The notes below the pieces were generated by a model. The model searched no databases and was not told the origin of the DNA. It was given only the letters and a program-made list of their open reading frames with translations. Of a stretch of 64,000 nt of DNA, positions 24,811 to 36,305 are shown in pieces (position 1 is the first letter of the stretch; each line of letters starts with the position of its first letter). Location: contig JAIXMN010000011.1 of NCBI GenBank assembly GCA_025716815.1, positions 744,001 to 808,000 of the forward strand, written 5' to 3'. The position numbers and the translations under genes are program-made. The DNA comes from Dichotomocladium elegans. Its lineage: Eukaryota; Mucoromycota; Mucoromycetes; Mucorales; Lichtheimiaceae.

Positions 24811-25180
24811 GCAAGTAAGATCCGTCAATGTGCATTTTGAATAAAAAGAGCTTGTATCGAGGAGTTTTGCCTATCGCAGTATCTCGGCCGACCAGGAAGG
24901 TTGACGGATATACCCCAGTCTTAGAGCGGGAGCAGGAGCAGGTCAAGTGATCTCAGGAACGAGCCTTCACATGAGGTAGAATCAACCCCAGCGATAATTA
25001 GAACCATGGGAAAAGCTATGTATACATTGCCTTTCTTGGGGTTAACATGTCAGCTTGAACATACCGCTTTGATCATGAGTAAAAAAAATAAATAAAAAAG
25101 GGGGTCTCAATGTAGTAAAGCCGACACCTCAAACTCTCTTGAAACGTCGCGTTCTTTTCCTGCTTTTACCCAATAGAAAG
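24811..25180. other. Intergenic region
   Basis: A 370-bp gap between two co-oriented genes. No coding signal seen; a purine-rich tract lies at 25080-25105. Confidence 0.5.
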
Positions 25181-27696
25181 ATGACAATCCCCCTAAAAGA
25201 TTCGACTGCGCCAAACGCGAAAGCAGCCCTCGAACGCCTTGAGCAAATCAAGAGCCAGCTTAATCTAGGCCCGTCCCCCATGTCGCTCCAAGCACCCAAA
25301 GATATGGCCGAAGAGCGCGCAGCCGCGGAGTTCGATATTGAGGCACTGGCGCGCTTATACGCTGGGGGTGACAGGAAATACGAGTTGCAGGTCAGTGACT
25401 TTTTTTTCATAGAGAACCACGTGATGTGCACTGATGACGCACACAATACAGTGTAAGGCTTTTGAGATCATCAGAACCGACCCTGAGCTTATTGTTCAGC
25501 CGCCCCGGAACATTCTCGAGTTCTCTAGGGAAGAATGGCGGGAATAGTAAGTCTTTGTCTCCTTGAAGAGCTACATGCGGGTTTCAAATCAACCGAGGGA
25601 CCAAATTCTATTAGCACTATGGGACAAATATATCGTATCGCTGAGCTTTTGCAAACAAGGTTCAAGGATGACCCTGAGCTTGGAGCCGCGGTTGCCATGG
25701 CTGTCGGGCACTACTCTCCGAGCTTTTCGATGCGTGTCTTCGTCCATCAATATCTCTTCCGAAATGTTCTCACGATGCTTGGGACCAAAGAGCAATGCAA
25801 GATTTGGATGGACGACATTGACCACTATCGTATCTATGGCTGTTTTGCGATGGTAAAAGAGACTGTGCGCGCGCACAGACACATGCATGCAACCATTGCC
25901 ACAATACTAAATCGCTCAGCAGACCGAACTCGGACACAGCTCTGCGCTTCAAGATATCGAAACCACCGCGACGTACGACCAGCAAACGGATGAATTTGTG
26001 ATTGAGTCTCCGAACATCACCTCCACAAAATGGTGGATTGGCGGTTCGGCACAAACATCCACGCACGCCGTCGTCATTTGCAAAACAGTCATCAATGGGG
26101 CAAATGTTGGCCATAACTGGTTTGTGGTCCAGCTCCGCGAGAAGTCGACGGGCGAGTTGATGCCAAATGTCAAGATAGGCGACATTGGAAAGAAGCATGG
26201 CCATCAGGGCGTCGATAACGGATGGATCCAATTCCACCGCGTACGCATTCCTCGCCTACACATGCTCCAGAAGTGGGTTACGCTTGAGCGCGATGGCTCC
26301 TACACTCCAGCTCCTAGCCCTGCTGTCATGTATGCCACCTTGATTCCTGAGCGTCTGACTCTCATCCAGGGTACGACAAACCTTGCGGGTCAGGCCCTCA
26401 CCATCGCTACGCGGTATGGCGTTGTCCGTCGCCAGGGCCATCAGAATCAGCAAATCATGGATTACCAGTCACATTACGCGCAAATCATCCCCCTCCTCGC
26501 ATTCTTGCACATCCTCAACTCAGCGTCAGGCACCATTTATGACCAATATGATGTTCTCACTGCAGGGGGCGAGATGGACCCGGCTGATTTCTTGAATCAC
26601 ATGAGTGATATGCATGCCATCTCGGCATGTCTAAAGGGTATGGCAGGCTGGTACGGATCTGAGATTCTCGAGGTCGCCCGTCGCGCGTGTGGCGGACATG
26701 CGTATTCAGCATACAACGGTATCAGCCAAATTATCAACGATTGGGGTGTCATGACAACCGGCGCGGGTGACAATGTTGTGCTACTTCAGCAAGCTGCTCG
26801 TATCTATATTCGTCAGCTGCACAACAAGCTTGAGAGAAATGAATACCCAAAGCTGAAATTCAAGAGCTCCACTCATTATTTCTTGCGAGCCAAGGAATAT
26901 CTCGCTGATCCTGTGTGGTCTGTTGAAAATGTGGCCGAAGCTATCAAGGATCTCCGCATCCTCGAGGATGTGCTGTTTGCTATTCTAACTAAGCGCGTAA
27001 GAATTGGCGAGGGTGTGCGTAAGACACCTCTTCTGCAAATGTCTTAAGTTGAGAATTTCCTCCTCTAGTTTAACAGCATCCGCCTTAGCCAACAGCAAGG
27101 CAAAAGATCCGAGGACCTCTTGATGGACATGGTCAGGGCTGCCGAGCTACATTGTGCGGCCTTTTTGTTCAGCGATGCGGTTTCCAAATATGGCTCGCCG
27201 AGAGCGCCTGCGGGCGTCGACGCCGGTGCGTATGGTATCATGCGCCGGCTGACCGCCTTGTGGGGCATTCACACCCTCTGCCGTTACAGCGATCAGGGGT
27301 TCAAAGAGGGTTATCTCTTACCTCGGCAAGTGAAAGAGATTGAGGAAGTCTACTATGAGGTGAATGCAGCCATCGACATCCAACACCGAGCATAATCAAC
27401 TCATATCCTCATAGGCTACTAAAGCTTTACGGAAGCAAGTGATCGGTATCTCGGACGCTTTTAATTTCCCAGACTTCATTCTCAAGTCACCCATTGCCAA
27501 ATACGACGGCGATATTTATGAGGGTATGTATATGCCACGTAGACAACCTTGTATTTCCTGTGGCTCACCACCGCTTCAAGCCTACTTTGATACTCTGTTG
27601 CAGAGACCGAATAGCATCGGCAAAGCACCATATCATGATCGCTATATCAAGCCGCTCACCTCGCGCGTTGCACCAGATCAGCCGATCAAACGTTAA
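25181..27696 (+). CDS. Peroxisomal-type acyl-CoA oxidase
   Basis: Seven exons (25181-25390, 25452-25546, 25615-25852, 25923-26996, 27069-27359, 27415-27523, 27581-27696) encode 710 aa, normal for fungal POX/ACOX enzymes. The FAD/substrate motif TELGHSS (182-188) opens exon 4. Further hallmarks are STKWWIGG, GDIGKKHGHQGVDNG, RRQGHQNQQIMDYQSH, ARRACGGHAYSAYNG and the C-terminal ATKALRKQV...SDAFNFPD block. These enzymes do the first, H2O2-producing oxidation of fatty acyl-CoA in beta-oxidation. The C-terminus reads QPIKR, so no canonical SKL-type PTS1 is visible; some fungal acyl-CoA oxidases are imported without one. The last intron (27524-27580) uses acceptor TTCAAG/CC; the more obvious CAG at 27603 would create a stop. 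Confidence 0.93.
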
Positions 27697-28083
27697 AGAC
27701 AAACCCAAATGGGCTTTTGCTTGGCTGACATTTGGGGTTTGGATTGATGAACCTTATTTCATGATAGCTCTGGGAAATTTTCCCAGTAACCGAGTGTCCA
27801 ATTAAACGTACCCTGCAGGAGATGTCAAACAACTCAATCGCCTTTTGTTCTGCTCAGAGTTAATCTAACCCTTTCCCCAGACCACGACAAGGAAATGAAG
27901 AAATCCAGAAAGTCATGAGGATATAGTAGCCTATCTTTTTCCTTATGCAATGAGCAGCTCACCTCTCGTTGTCTTCGTTCCTGGGAGAAAACCTCCCGCG
28001 GGAAAAACATTTGTCCCTTGTATTATTATTTATCTTAGTAATCACCACAGTTTATTTTGGGGCCTTTTCTTTTATCCTTCATC
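27697..28083. other. Intergenic region
   Basis: A 387-bp gap between co-oriented genes with no supported coding sequence. Confidence 0.5.
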
Positions 28084-29335
28084 ATGTATGAAGCTGCTCG
28101 TATTTTAACAGGTAAACGGTCCTTACTTGCGCGATCGCCCCTATCGCCCGATTATCTCGAATGCCATGCTCAATTCGTTCTAGTTGGCACCGGTGCCATT
28201 GGGTCCATTTATTCATGGCGCCTAGCGCAGTCCTGCGAGGTCACAACAGTCTGCCGTTCGAATTACCAAGCTGTCCTCAAGAAGGGCTTTGAGATTGATT
28301 CGATGAAATGGGGTCAAGGCGTTTTCAAGCCGCATCATGGTATTGAAGCGACCTCATCAAAGTGCGCAGTGGGGCGCGTTTTTTTTTGACAAATGTGGAT
28401 ATGCATATAGTTGTTCAGAGTGTCCAGGAAGCAAAGACGTATGGCCCGTTTGATTACGTGCTCGTTACGCTCAAGGCGCTTCCAGACGTCTACGATGTAG
28501 CCGATATCATTGCCCCAGCTATTACCGAGGGCAAGACGACAATTGTTCTAATTCAAAATGGATTCGGTAGGAAGTGGAGGAGGAACAGAGAGAGAGAGAG
28601 AGAATGTTTGCGAGAGATTAACCCGTTCTCTTTTGTTTAGGAATCGAGCCTCCTATTGTAAAGCGCTTTCCTCTTAACCCACTGATATCTATTGTGGCTT
28701 ACATCGGAGTGTCCCAAGTTGGGCATGGTGTGATTAAGATGAATGCCATTGAGCGTCTGCAGGTCGGCACCTACCATGGCTGCGCCGTGGAGTCAGAGAC
28801 AAGCTGCGAGCGGTTCAAAAGCCTTTTAGAGAAAGGCGATGTGATGGTTGAACCGGTTGAAGACATTGAGCAAAGTCGTTGGGAGAAGCTTTTTTGGAAT
28901 GGTTCCTTTGGCCCTGTTTGTGCCATTCTCGGCTTGAATACATCTCAGGTCATCGAGAACGAGGCGGCTATTGATATTGTGAAGCGCTTGATGCGTGAAA
29001 TTATGGAAGCTGCATCTGCAGCCACAGGGATCGACTACGGGATCGACGACCGTATTGAAGCTTTAATCAGCACTACCGCTATTGGTGCTGCAAACTACAA
29101 GCCCTCCATGTCAGTCCTCTCACTGTAGAATGGAGACTTTTGAACGTAAAATTGCTAATCTCGGCGATCATTTAGGCAACTTGATCTAGAAAGGAAGCAG
29201 CCAATGGAAGTGGATGTCATCTTGGGTACGGTTCTCCGTAGTGCAAAGGAGCATAATGTGGCTACTCCCACGCTCGAGACAATACATGGCCTATGTCGTT
29301 CCATGAATCTCCATAATATCAAGGCGCAGCTGTAA
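28084..29335 (+). CDS. Ketopantoate reductase-like (ApbA/PanE family) oxidoreductase
   Basis: Five exons (28084-28111, 28184-28339, 28411-28566, 28641-29109, 29176-29335) give 322 aa. The N-terminal Rossmann motif VGTGAIGS (10-17) directly follows the short first exon, as in ApbA/PanE proteins. Later blocks are DYVLVTLKA, IVLIQNGFG, the central RWEKLFWNGSFGP helix region and MQLDLERKQPMEVDVILG near the C-terminus. Known activity of the family: NADPH-dependent reduction of 2-dehydropantoate to pantoate (CoA/pantothenate pathway). Fungi hold several paralogues with unknown substrates, so PAN5 function is not certain. Intron 1 is 72 nt (3n) and open, so retention would insert 24 residues before the Rossmann fold. 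Confidence 0.85.
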
Positions 29336-29505
29336 TAGACCAACTTGTTTTCATGTCAAGCATATAAATTCCCATGTTACTGCGGGGTGGGGGGGGCGGA
29401 TCAAACGATGCCAATGAAATAATCCCCATCTTGTGTCATTAATGCGTGATATCAAACCCTCCGTTCCCCACCCCGAAAGAACACATTTTTCACCTATTCA
29501 TATAA

Positions 29506-32199
29506 ATGGCTACCACAAACTTTGGCAGTGAATTCTATATTCCTAGAGCGCGATCGGCAAGTAGTCTGCCTAGCGGCAGCAGAAGCTCTTTAGGTAGCGA
29601 CCATTGCCATGGAATTATCCTGCGCTCGGATCGGATCGCACGATAGGCTACCATCATTACAAATGCTTGTATTCTTCGCTGATTCAGTGCATTGCATTAG
29701 GAAATAACAATTCCTCTGTGCGATCCGCTACGGAGCCTCCAGCGAGCCCGCCCGTGAATAACCAGAACGATGGCCATTCCGCTAGTGGTGGAATGCTCAC
29801 TTCGGAGGACGGAAGACCCTATAGAAAACCCGACCCGATCCGACCGGTCATGTACATTTATAGAGAGCCTACCTCTGAGAGCTGCTACCTACCACACCAA
29901 CATATGTCTGAACATCCTCAACAGCAGCAGCAGCAGCAGCAGCAAGATATTGGACGTCTGTCATCGGATATGAAACTAAGGTCGAGGTGAGGTGCCGTGG
30001 CGGTAGAGAGACACAGATTCGAGGATAAACTAAGTATGACTCGGATGATGCTTAGGGGGAAGCTTGGCTTTTTAAGCAACATTCGATTCTGGCGTAAGAA
30101 TACGTCTGCCCGTCAATACAAGCAAGACGAGCGAAAGGTCAGCTCGATGGAAAGCAGCCGCAGTCATAGCAGCCGCGAGACCCATCCACTGACTATACGG
30201 AGTGAAATGAGCAGTAAGTTATCGCCATGCAGCTCACACTATGTAAAGGTGAGGTGGGATGATTTTCGGCGGCCGTGAGAATGTAAATAATAACTCTAAC
30301 TCGACCCTACTACAGCCTCGATCCAAGTCTAAAGATATCAATGAATTCGATCATATTGCGCACGCGCAGACATTGGAAATGGTTGCAAGTAACGATGACC
30401 TATCCGAACGTAGCACAAGGTTAAGCGAACATGGCGCGCTTTCAGCAAGACGAAAAAGCGATGAGGGCCATCCCAATGCGATTTGGGCTATGGAAATCAG
30501 CAGCGACGGCAAATATTTGGCTGCAGCCGGCCAGCACGGCGTAATTAAGATTTGGAGCCTGAATGATCATGCTTATGGGGAACGCGACGTGTCCATGACA
30601 ACTGACGGCATATCATCACGGTCACTCGAAGAAGCAAGTATTAAAGTGTTCAATGATACGCCTCTACAAGAATTTGCCGGACACAGCGCAGCTGTACTGG
30701 ATCTCAGCTGGTCAAAGGTGAGAAAAGAAGAAAAGATAAAGAAAGGCGGACAGAAAATTAACGGGATCTCGACACGTTTCTCAGACTCATTTCTTATTAT
30801 CAAGCTCTATGGACAATCGCGTCATGTAAGAGAATATTTATAGAATATATGCTAACTAATTTAACAGATTATGGCATGCTTCTATGAAAGAGTGTCTATG
30901 CGTTTTCCAACATAGTGGCTCTGTCACAAGTGTTGCGTTTCACCCAGTGGCAAGTTTACTAAAATCTTCAAGATGTATGCATGAGAATGACCTCAAAGCT
31001 CCACTAGGATGATCGTATCTTCCTTTCTGGGTCACTTGATGGCAAAGTGAGGATATGGAGCGTTCCTGATAGATCATGTGTGGCGTGCTCCGCGTTACCA
31101 GACGACGGGATAGTCACTGCTGTTGGATTTGCCAAAGACGGCAAATTAACCTGTGCTGGATCTTCTGATGGCCAACTGTTTCTGTATGAAACAGAAAAAC
31201 TAAAGTTCATCTCGAAAATGGCTATCAAGAAAGATAACTCGAAGAAAGGCCAGAAAATTACGGCTATTCAGCCGATGCCTGGATCCGCCGAAAATGTGTT
31301 AGTCACAAGCAATGACTCATATATACGGCTTATCAAGGTTACCGAAAGGCAGCTGTTGCACCACTATAAAGGTGCCGACAACGAAGCCTCACAGATCAGG
31401 GCTTCGTTCAGGTAAACAGTAAGACTTTTATTTCATGGACACGGCTTAGTGTGACGCCTGTTCTTTCTACATCCATAGCGACGATGGCAGTTATGTCATA
31501 TGTGGTTCAGACAAGAGCACGGTCCATGTCTGGCGCACAGGGACGAGAGACTTGTTGGACGTCCAGCCCTTGAATGAAGAAAAAGCTAACGCAAGTCCAG
31601 GATCAAGTAGTGGTACCCGCCATTTGATGGACAGCTCCCCCGATGATCGAAAAGAACACAGACGACTCTCGTCGTTGATTAGGGGATTTGATCAGCAACT
31701 GAAGGACCTTGTCCCCAATCATGACTTGTGCTTCTCCGCCCATGAAGGCACAGTAACTTGTGCCATCTTCGCACCCCGAGGGACAAGACAGAGGCTAGCG
31801 ATCACCGGAAATGACGCCATTTACAACTTTACACCTGTAGTGTATGCACGCTACGATAAAAATAAGCCTAATTCAAGACCCTCAGAAACGAATATCGAAG
31901 TGTCGGAACACGTCCCTGATGCAGATAAGGAAGATCGATATCAGCAGCAAGAGTTGCTTGAGCGAGCGCAATACAGCTACTCCGAAGGCCACATTATCGT
32001 TACTGCTGATGAATCAGGGATAATCAAGGTCTGGCGCGTTGATTCGGGAGTTTATGGGAGTGACAAAAGCGTGGAGCACGAGGAGAAAAGAGCATTCTCT
32101 GGGAATACAAGTCTTAGCCCAGAATGCATCAGTAGAACACCGCCTAGTACCAGCATCTCAAACCGGTTTAAGGAGTTTATCAAGCGGGCAACAAGATAA
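29506..32199 (+). CDS. WDR44/Dgr2-like WD40-repeat protein
   Basis: Eight exons in the preferred model (29506-29593, 29701-29986, 30056-30213, 30335-30717, 30785-30825, 30868-30949, 31008-31411, 31479-32199), 720 aa. The N-terminal third is low complexity with a polyglutamine run. WD repeats run from about residue 220: HPNAIWAMEISSDGKYLAAAG, GHSAAVLDLSWSK, DDRIFLSGSLDGKVRIWSV, AVGFAKDGKLTCAGSSDGQL, ICGSDKSTVHVW and ITADESGIIKVWRV-like ends. The pattern matches the WDR44 family, whose human member binds Rab11 and whose yeast member is Dgr2; the exact role in this fungus is unknown. The intron between exons 6 and 7 has a GC donor (GCAAGT at 30950). The acceptor of exon 4 (30335) is the least certain boundary. 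Confidence 0.82.
29922..29946 (+). repeat. CAG trinucleotide repeat coding polyglutamine
   Basis: A run of CAG units inside exon 2 of the WD40 gene encodes nine consecutive glutamines. Such tracts vary in length between strains. Confidence 0.9.
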
Positions 32200-32353
32200 A
32201 GATAACGTGTTCGATGAAATATTTGAATTTACATTTGATTAGTTATGTGAAGGAGCGTGGCGCTAGAGTAGTAAGTTAAGGTTAAGAATAGACAGTATTA
32301 AAAAGCTATGGAGATGAAAGGATATGTTCAATAGGATGATACGTAGACTCTAA

Positions 32354-34682
32354 TTACTCTCTAGCTGCTGCTGCTGCTGCCAGGATTTCCTTGGCTTTTT
32401 TCTCTGGGTCAGCAATAGAAAACCAGACGATGGTACCGATGCCAATAAGAGCGGCCAATATGCAACCAGCCATGGCACCCTTTCCTCGTGCTGTGAAGCC
32501 ATCGTAGATGAGCGTGACGCCACTTGGTGCACCCTTGAGGTCGAGGCCAGACTTTCCAGCAGCGTTGCCTCTCGCCGGAATGCCGCCAGCTTCGCACATG
32601 TCGATCATCGCTTGAGGCAAAGTCATGGTCTTTTGTACCACATCAGGCGCTGAAATGAAGGTAGCAACTAGACCAGAATCCATATGCCAATCGATGTGGC
32701 AATGGAAGAGCTATGCATACGCAAGATCGTAAGACTATGAGCCACCAAATGGAAATAATGGATATGGATGGGGAAAAAAAAAAGAAAACTTACCCAAACT
32801 CCGGGGTTATCTGCGCGGAACCGAACAATGATGAAGCTCTCAGCAGCGACGGTAACGGTGTCACGGCGAGCAGGGTTTTCAAGAGACCACGTGGCATTGG
32901 TGACATTGCCTCCGAGATACGCACCTGGGCCGCGAGCTACGAGCTGGAAGATGTGACCGTGCAAATGGACTAGGGAAAACCTGGTGAGCTTATAGTTCCG
33001 TCAAGATGCATCGTACGGGGGGGGAACTTACAGGGATGTTCACCCGAGTCAAGATTGTTCACAACGAGCTCAACCATGTCGAGATGCTTGAAGATCGTGG
33101 TGATGGTCTGAGGGCCATATACTTCTGGCTGGAGCGCAAGCTCACCCTCAGAGAATAGCGTGTGGAGGGTAGGAACCAGAGGGGACAAGTAGGGCAGGTT
33201 GTTGAACATGCCACGGTTGATGCCATCCGTGGTCACATCAAAATTGAATGACAGAATCAGCTGGAAATCAGGATCAACAGCAGGCATAGGCACAAGAGGA
33301 GTAAGGGTAAGATCCTCAAACGTGGAGTTCATGCCGACGTCCTCAGACGGGGCAAAATTGTTGTGGCTCCGATCGTAATACAGAGGCGCCACCAAGTCTA
33401 TGGGAAGACGAGAATGAATGCTGAGTAACAATAATCGATGCGGAGGAAGGGTGGGGGATGTGCAATAATACATACTGTACTGGAGGTCCGACGGAAGTTG
33501 ATCAAACATGTCGGTGTTCATATCGGCATGGACATAGTAGTTTGTATCGGTGGTATTCTTCGCCGTCACCAAGACAGATACGCGCTGGGCTGCAGTGAGA
33601 TAGACACTTTGTACAGGCGTTCGGGTGGTAGTAACCTATTTTGTAAACGGATCAGATAAATAAAAATCTCTGGATGACTGGGGCTCCCTATCTGTCTTAC
33701 TCCGTCAATTTCAATGACTTCCAATGTATGGCCGTCGATGCTGAAGTAAAACATGGCAAAGCCTGACACATTGATAAGTCGCAATCGATAGGTCTTTCCT
33801 GGTTGGAAGCTGAACGTCGTGTTCACATTATCGTTGATCAATCCTGACTGTGGGACAGGCTCTGCACCGGTGGGATTGTAGACACTCATGAACTTGGCAA
33901 CGTTAACAGCAGCTTCCTCGTGGTACCAATCTAACGTAGAGAAAGTTTCAGTATGATGTGTGCGTGTGTGTACGTGAGCTTGTCGGCATCGGCTCAATCA
34001 ATATAGTCATAATTACCAGACAAGGTGACAATCTGATCCTCGTCATAAGTATATTCTTCGGGTGAGTTGTGTAGGATTAGCGGACTACGGAGACCGTCCA
34101 TATACTGACTCTAATATTTCCACATCCACATTAGCAATGCAAGAAAATGACAAGCCACAGCATTAATTTACCATGTAGTGGCTGTGAATCCAGTAAGTGC
34201 CATGCTGGGTGATGTTAAATTCATAGTCGAAGGTATAACCAGGGGGAATAGGACTGAGGAAGGTCATATGATGAGTTAGAAAATAATCAAAGGCAGTTCA
34301 ACAGATCGCCTAACCATTGAGTGGTCATTGAAGGGCCATCCATCCACACGGTGCCATTCTGGAACATGCCATGTGCGTGCAGCGTAGTCGGTTTATCAAG
34401 GCCATTATAAGTATGGATAACCAGAGTGTCGTTAATAGTGGCATGGACGGCAGGTGGTCTACACGTTTCGGAGGAGATCATGGACTCTTATTATATACAA
34501 TTGGCACCCTAAGGTTTTCGCTTGAAATATACATACGGCCAAGTCCCATTGACACCGATAACACGTCGTTCGAAAAGGCCATCTGGATTCGCAGTAGCAT
34601 AGGTGATATTCCACCAATACTCAACGCGCGCTGCAGAGACGACGCCTGCCGCGAACAACAGGATGCTCAAGAATAGTTTCAT
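32354..34682 (-). CDS. FET3: Multicopper ferroxidase, FET3 type
   Basis: Nine minus-strand exons (34682-34537, 34458-34315, 34253-34172, 34110-34017, 33930-33701, 33635-33476, 33397-33032, 32969-32794, 32710-32354) encode 584 aa. A signal peptide (1-17, cut after GVVSA) leads three cupredoxin domains. Copper ligand motifs are HAHGMFQNG, HSHYM, HPFHLHGH (the HP codons are split from HLHGH by intron 7) and HCHIDWH. A single transmembrane helix (AGCILAALIGIGTIVWF) lies near the C-terminus with a short cytosolic tail. This topology is that of Fet3, which oxidises Fe(II) for the Ftr1 permease at the cell surface. FTR1 starts 354 bp away on the other strand, so the two share a promoter. An ATCAGATAA site lies in intron 5 (33651-33659). 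Confidence 0.95.
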
Positions 34683-34844
34683 GTTGCGTGGTATAAAGAG
34701 AAAGAGCAAAACAGGTTCCGGGACCTTTTTATTTTTGCGGGATAAAAATTGTCCCATGGTAACGAGTCCTCTTTGTCGGCTGAGAATTTTAAGAACCAGG
34801 AAGACCACTTGGTTGTGACACCCTATCGGAAGGAATTTTTTTTG

Positions 34845-34853
34845 ATCTGATAA
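34845..34853 (+). promoter_or_regulatory. Iron-GATA-factor site (ATCTGATAA) in the FET3-FTR1 promoter
   Basis: The sequence is a perfect match to ATCWGATAA, the site bound by fungal iron-sensing GATA repressors (Fep1, SREA, Sre1, Urbs1). It lies 163 bp from the FET3 start and 184 bp from the FTR1 start, near the middle of their 354-bp shared promoter. Iron-dependent repression of both genes is inferred. Confidence 0.7.
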
Positions 34854-34930
34854 ACAGCGACCGAAAAGTTAAAATTCGATAGGATCACGTTCCGTACGGG
34901 TTTAGATCCTTTGGGGGGGAGCATCTTTTT

Positions 34931-34946
34931 TTTTATATATAAAAAG
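34931..34946. promoter_or_regulatory. TATA-like element upstream of FTR1
   Basis: TTATATATAAAAA about 95-105 bp before the FTR1 start codon. It is the best TATA match in the shared promoter. The AT-rich, near-palindromic core could also be read on the other strand. Confidence 0.4.
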
Positions 34947-35036
34947 AAAAACAATATAATAAAAAAAAACTTGTATATTATCTAAAGCCGAACTTTATTT
35001 TATTTCTTCACCTTTCTTTCGCGCAATTACAGCATC

Positions 35037-36305
35037 ATGGCGCAGGATCTCTTCAACGTACCGATATTCTTTATTGTCTTTCGCGAGACGATAGAAGCAG
35101 CCATCATCATCTCGGTGCTTCTGTCATTTTTGGTGAAGATGTTTGACAAAGGATCGCCTGTCTACAAACGTCTTCGGAACCAGGTCTGGATAGGTGGCAG
35201 CAGTGCTCTTCTCATCTGTCTCGCCATCGGTGCCGCGTTCATCGCAGTCTGGTACACGGTCCTCCGCAATCTCTGGGGCGATTCCGAGTTAATCTGGGAA
35301 GGCGTTTTCTCTCTTGTTGCTACTATCATGATCACCATGATGGGCTTGGCTATGCTTAAAACGGAGCGTATGCAAGAAAAGTGGAAGACAAAATTGGCAA
35401 AGGCTATGGAGGCCGAAGCTCTCAAGACCGGGAAAAACTCCTGGAGTACGCGTATCCAGCGCTATTCCTTCTTCCTTCTCCCGTTCATCACCGTTCTTCG
35501 TGAAGGCCTTGAAGCAATTGTGTTCATTGGTGGTGTAAGTCGTCATTTATGCACGCCCGACAGGATTCACTCATTAAGCCGTGCGCAAATAGGTTGCCTT
35601 GGGTGTCGAGGGTAAATCAATTCCTATTGCGGCTATCATGGGTATCGTCTGTGGCGTCCTGCTCGGTTACATCATCTATCGTGGCGGTAACATGTTGAGA
35701 CTTCGATGGTTCTTTGTTTTCTCAACGATCATCCTCTATCTTGTTGCTGCTGGTCTCATGGCCAAGGCGGTTGGCTTCTTTGAGCAATATGAATGGAACA
35801 AGGTTATCGGTGGTGAAGCTGCAGAAGAAAGTGGCGCTGTTATTCCTTACAAAGTCACCACTGCAGTATGGCATGTATCCTGGGGTAATCCCGACAATTA
35901 TTTGGACCAAAACGGTGGATGGTAAGTCTTATTTACGTTCCCGCCACACTGGAGTGGAAAGAAAAAAAGAGAACAAAGCACTAAAAGAATTCTCAAAGGA
36001 AAATTTTCAATGCCATTCTCGGATGGAATAACACTGCTACTTATGGCACGATTATCTCGTACTGTCTCTACTGGCTTCTTGTGTCCTTGACTCTTGTCCG
36101 CATGCACTACAAGGAGCGAAAGGAGGCGATCGAAAAGGCTAAACGGGGTGAAGTCGACGAGGAGGGCGATTGCGCTCTGGAACGCGCCAAGCAATTCATT
36201 GACCGCGACCAGGGCGCTATCATTGTTAAGGATGACATGTCCGATGAAGAAGCTGTCCCTGTGGCTACTGAGAAAAGAGACGTCAATGGCATTGTCAAGA
36301 ACTAA
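35037..36305 (+). CDS. FTR1: High-affinity iron permease, FTR1 type
   Basis: Three exons (35037-35534, 35593-35921, 35999-36305) encode 377 aa with about seven membrane segments. Both REXXE iron-transport motifs are intact: RETIE at residues 16-20 and REGLE at 155-159. The C-terminus is a charged cytosolic tail rich in Lys, Glu and Asp. Ftr1 carries Fe(III) across the plasma membrane after oxidation by Fet3, and each needs the other for surface delivery. The divergent arrangement with FET3 and the ATCTGATAA site between them fits iron-repressed co-expression. Confidence 0.96.

Noticed and set aside
27601..27603. CAG acceptor for the last acyl-CoA oxidase exon
   Set aside because: With the phase of the preceding exon it gives an immediate stop; the acceptor ending at 27580 keeps the frame.
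29987..30016. Alternative 30-nt intron in the WD40 gene joining to HRFEDKL-coding sequence
   Set aside because: 30 nt is too short for splicing in fungi; the 69-nt intron to 30055 keeps the same frame.
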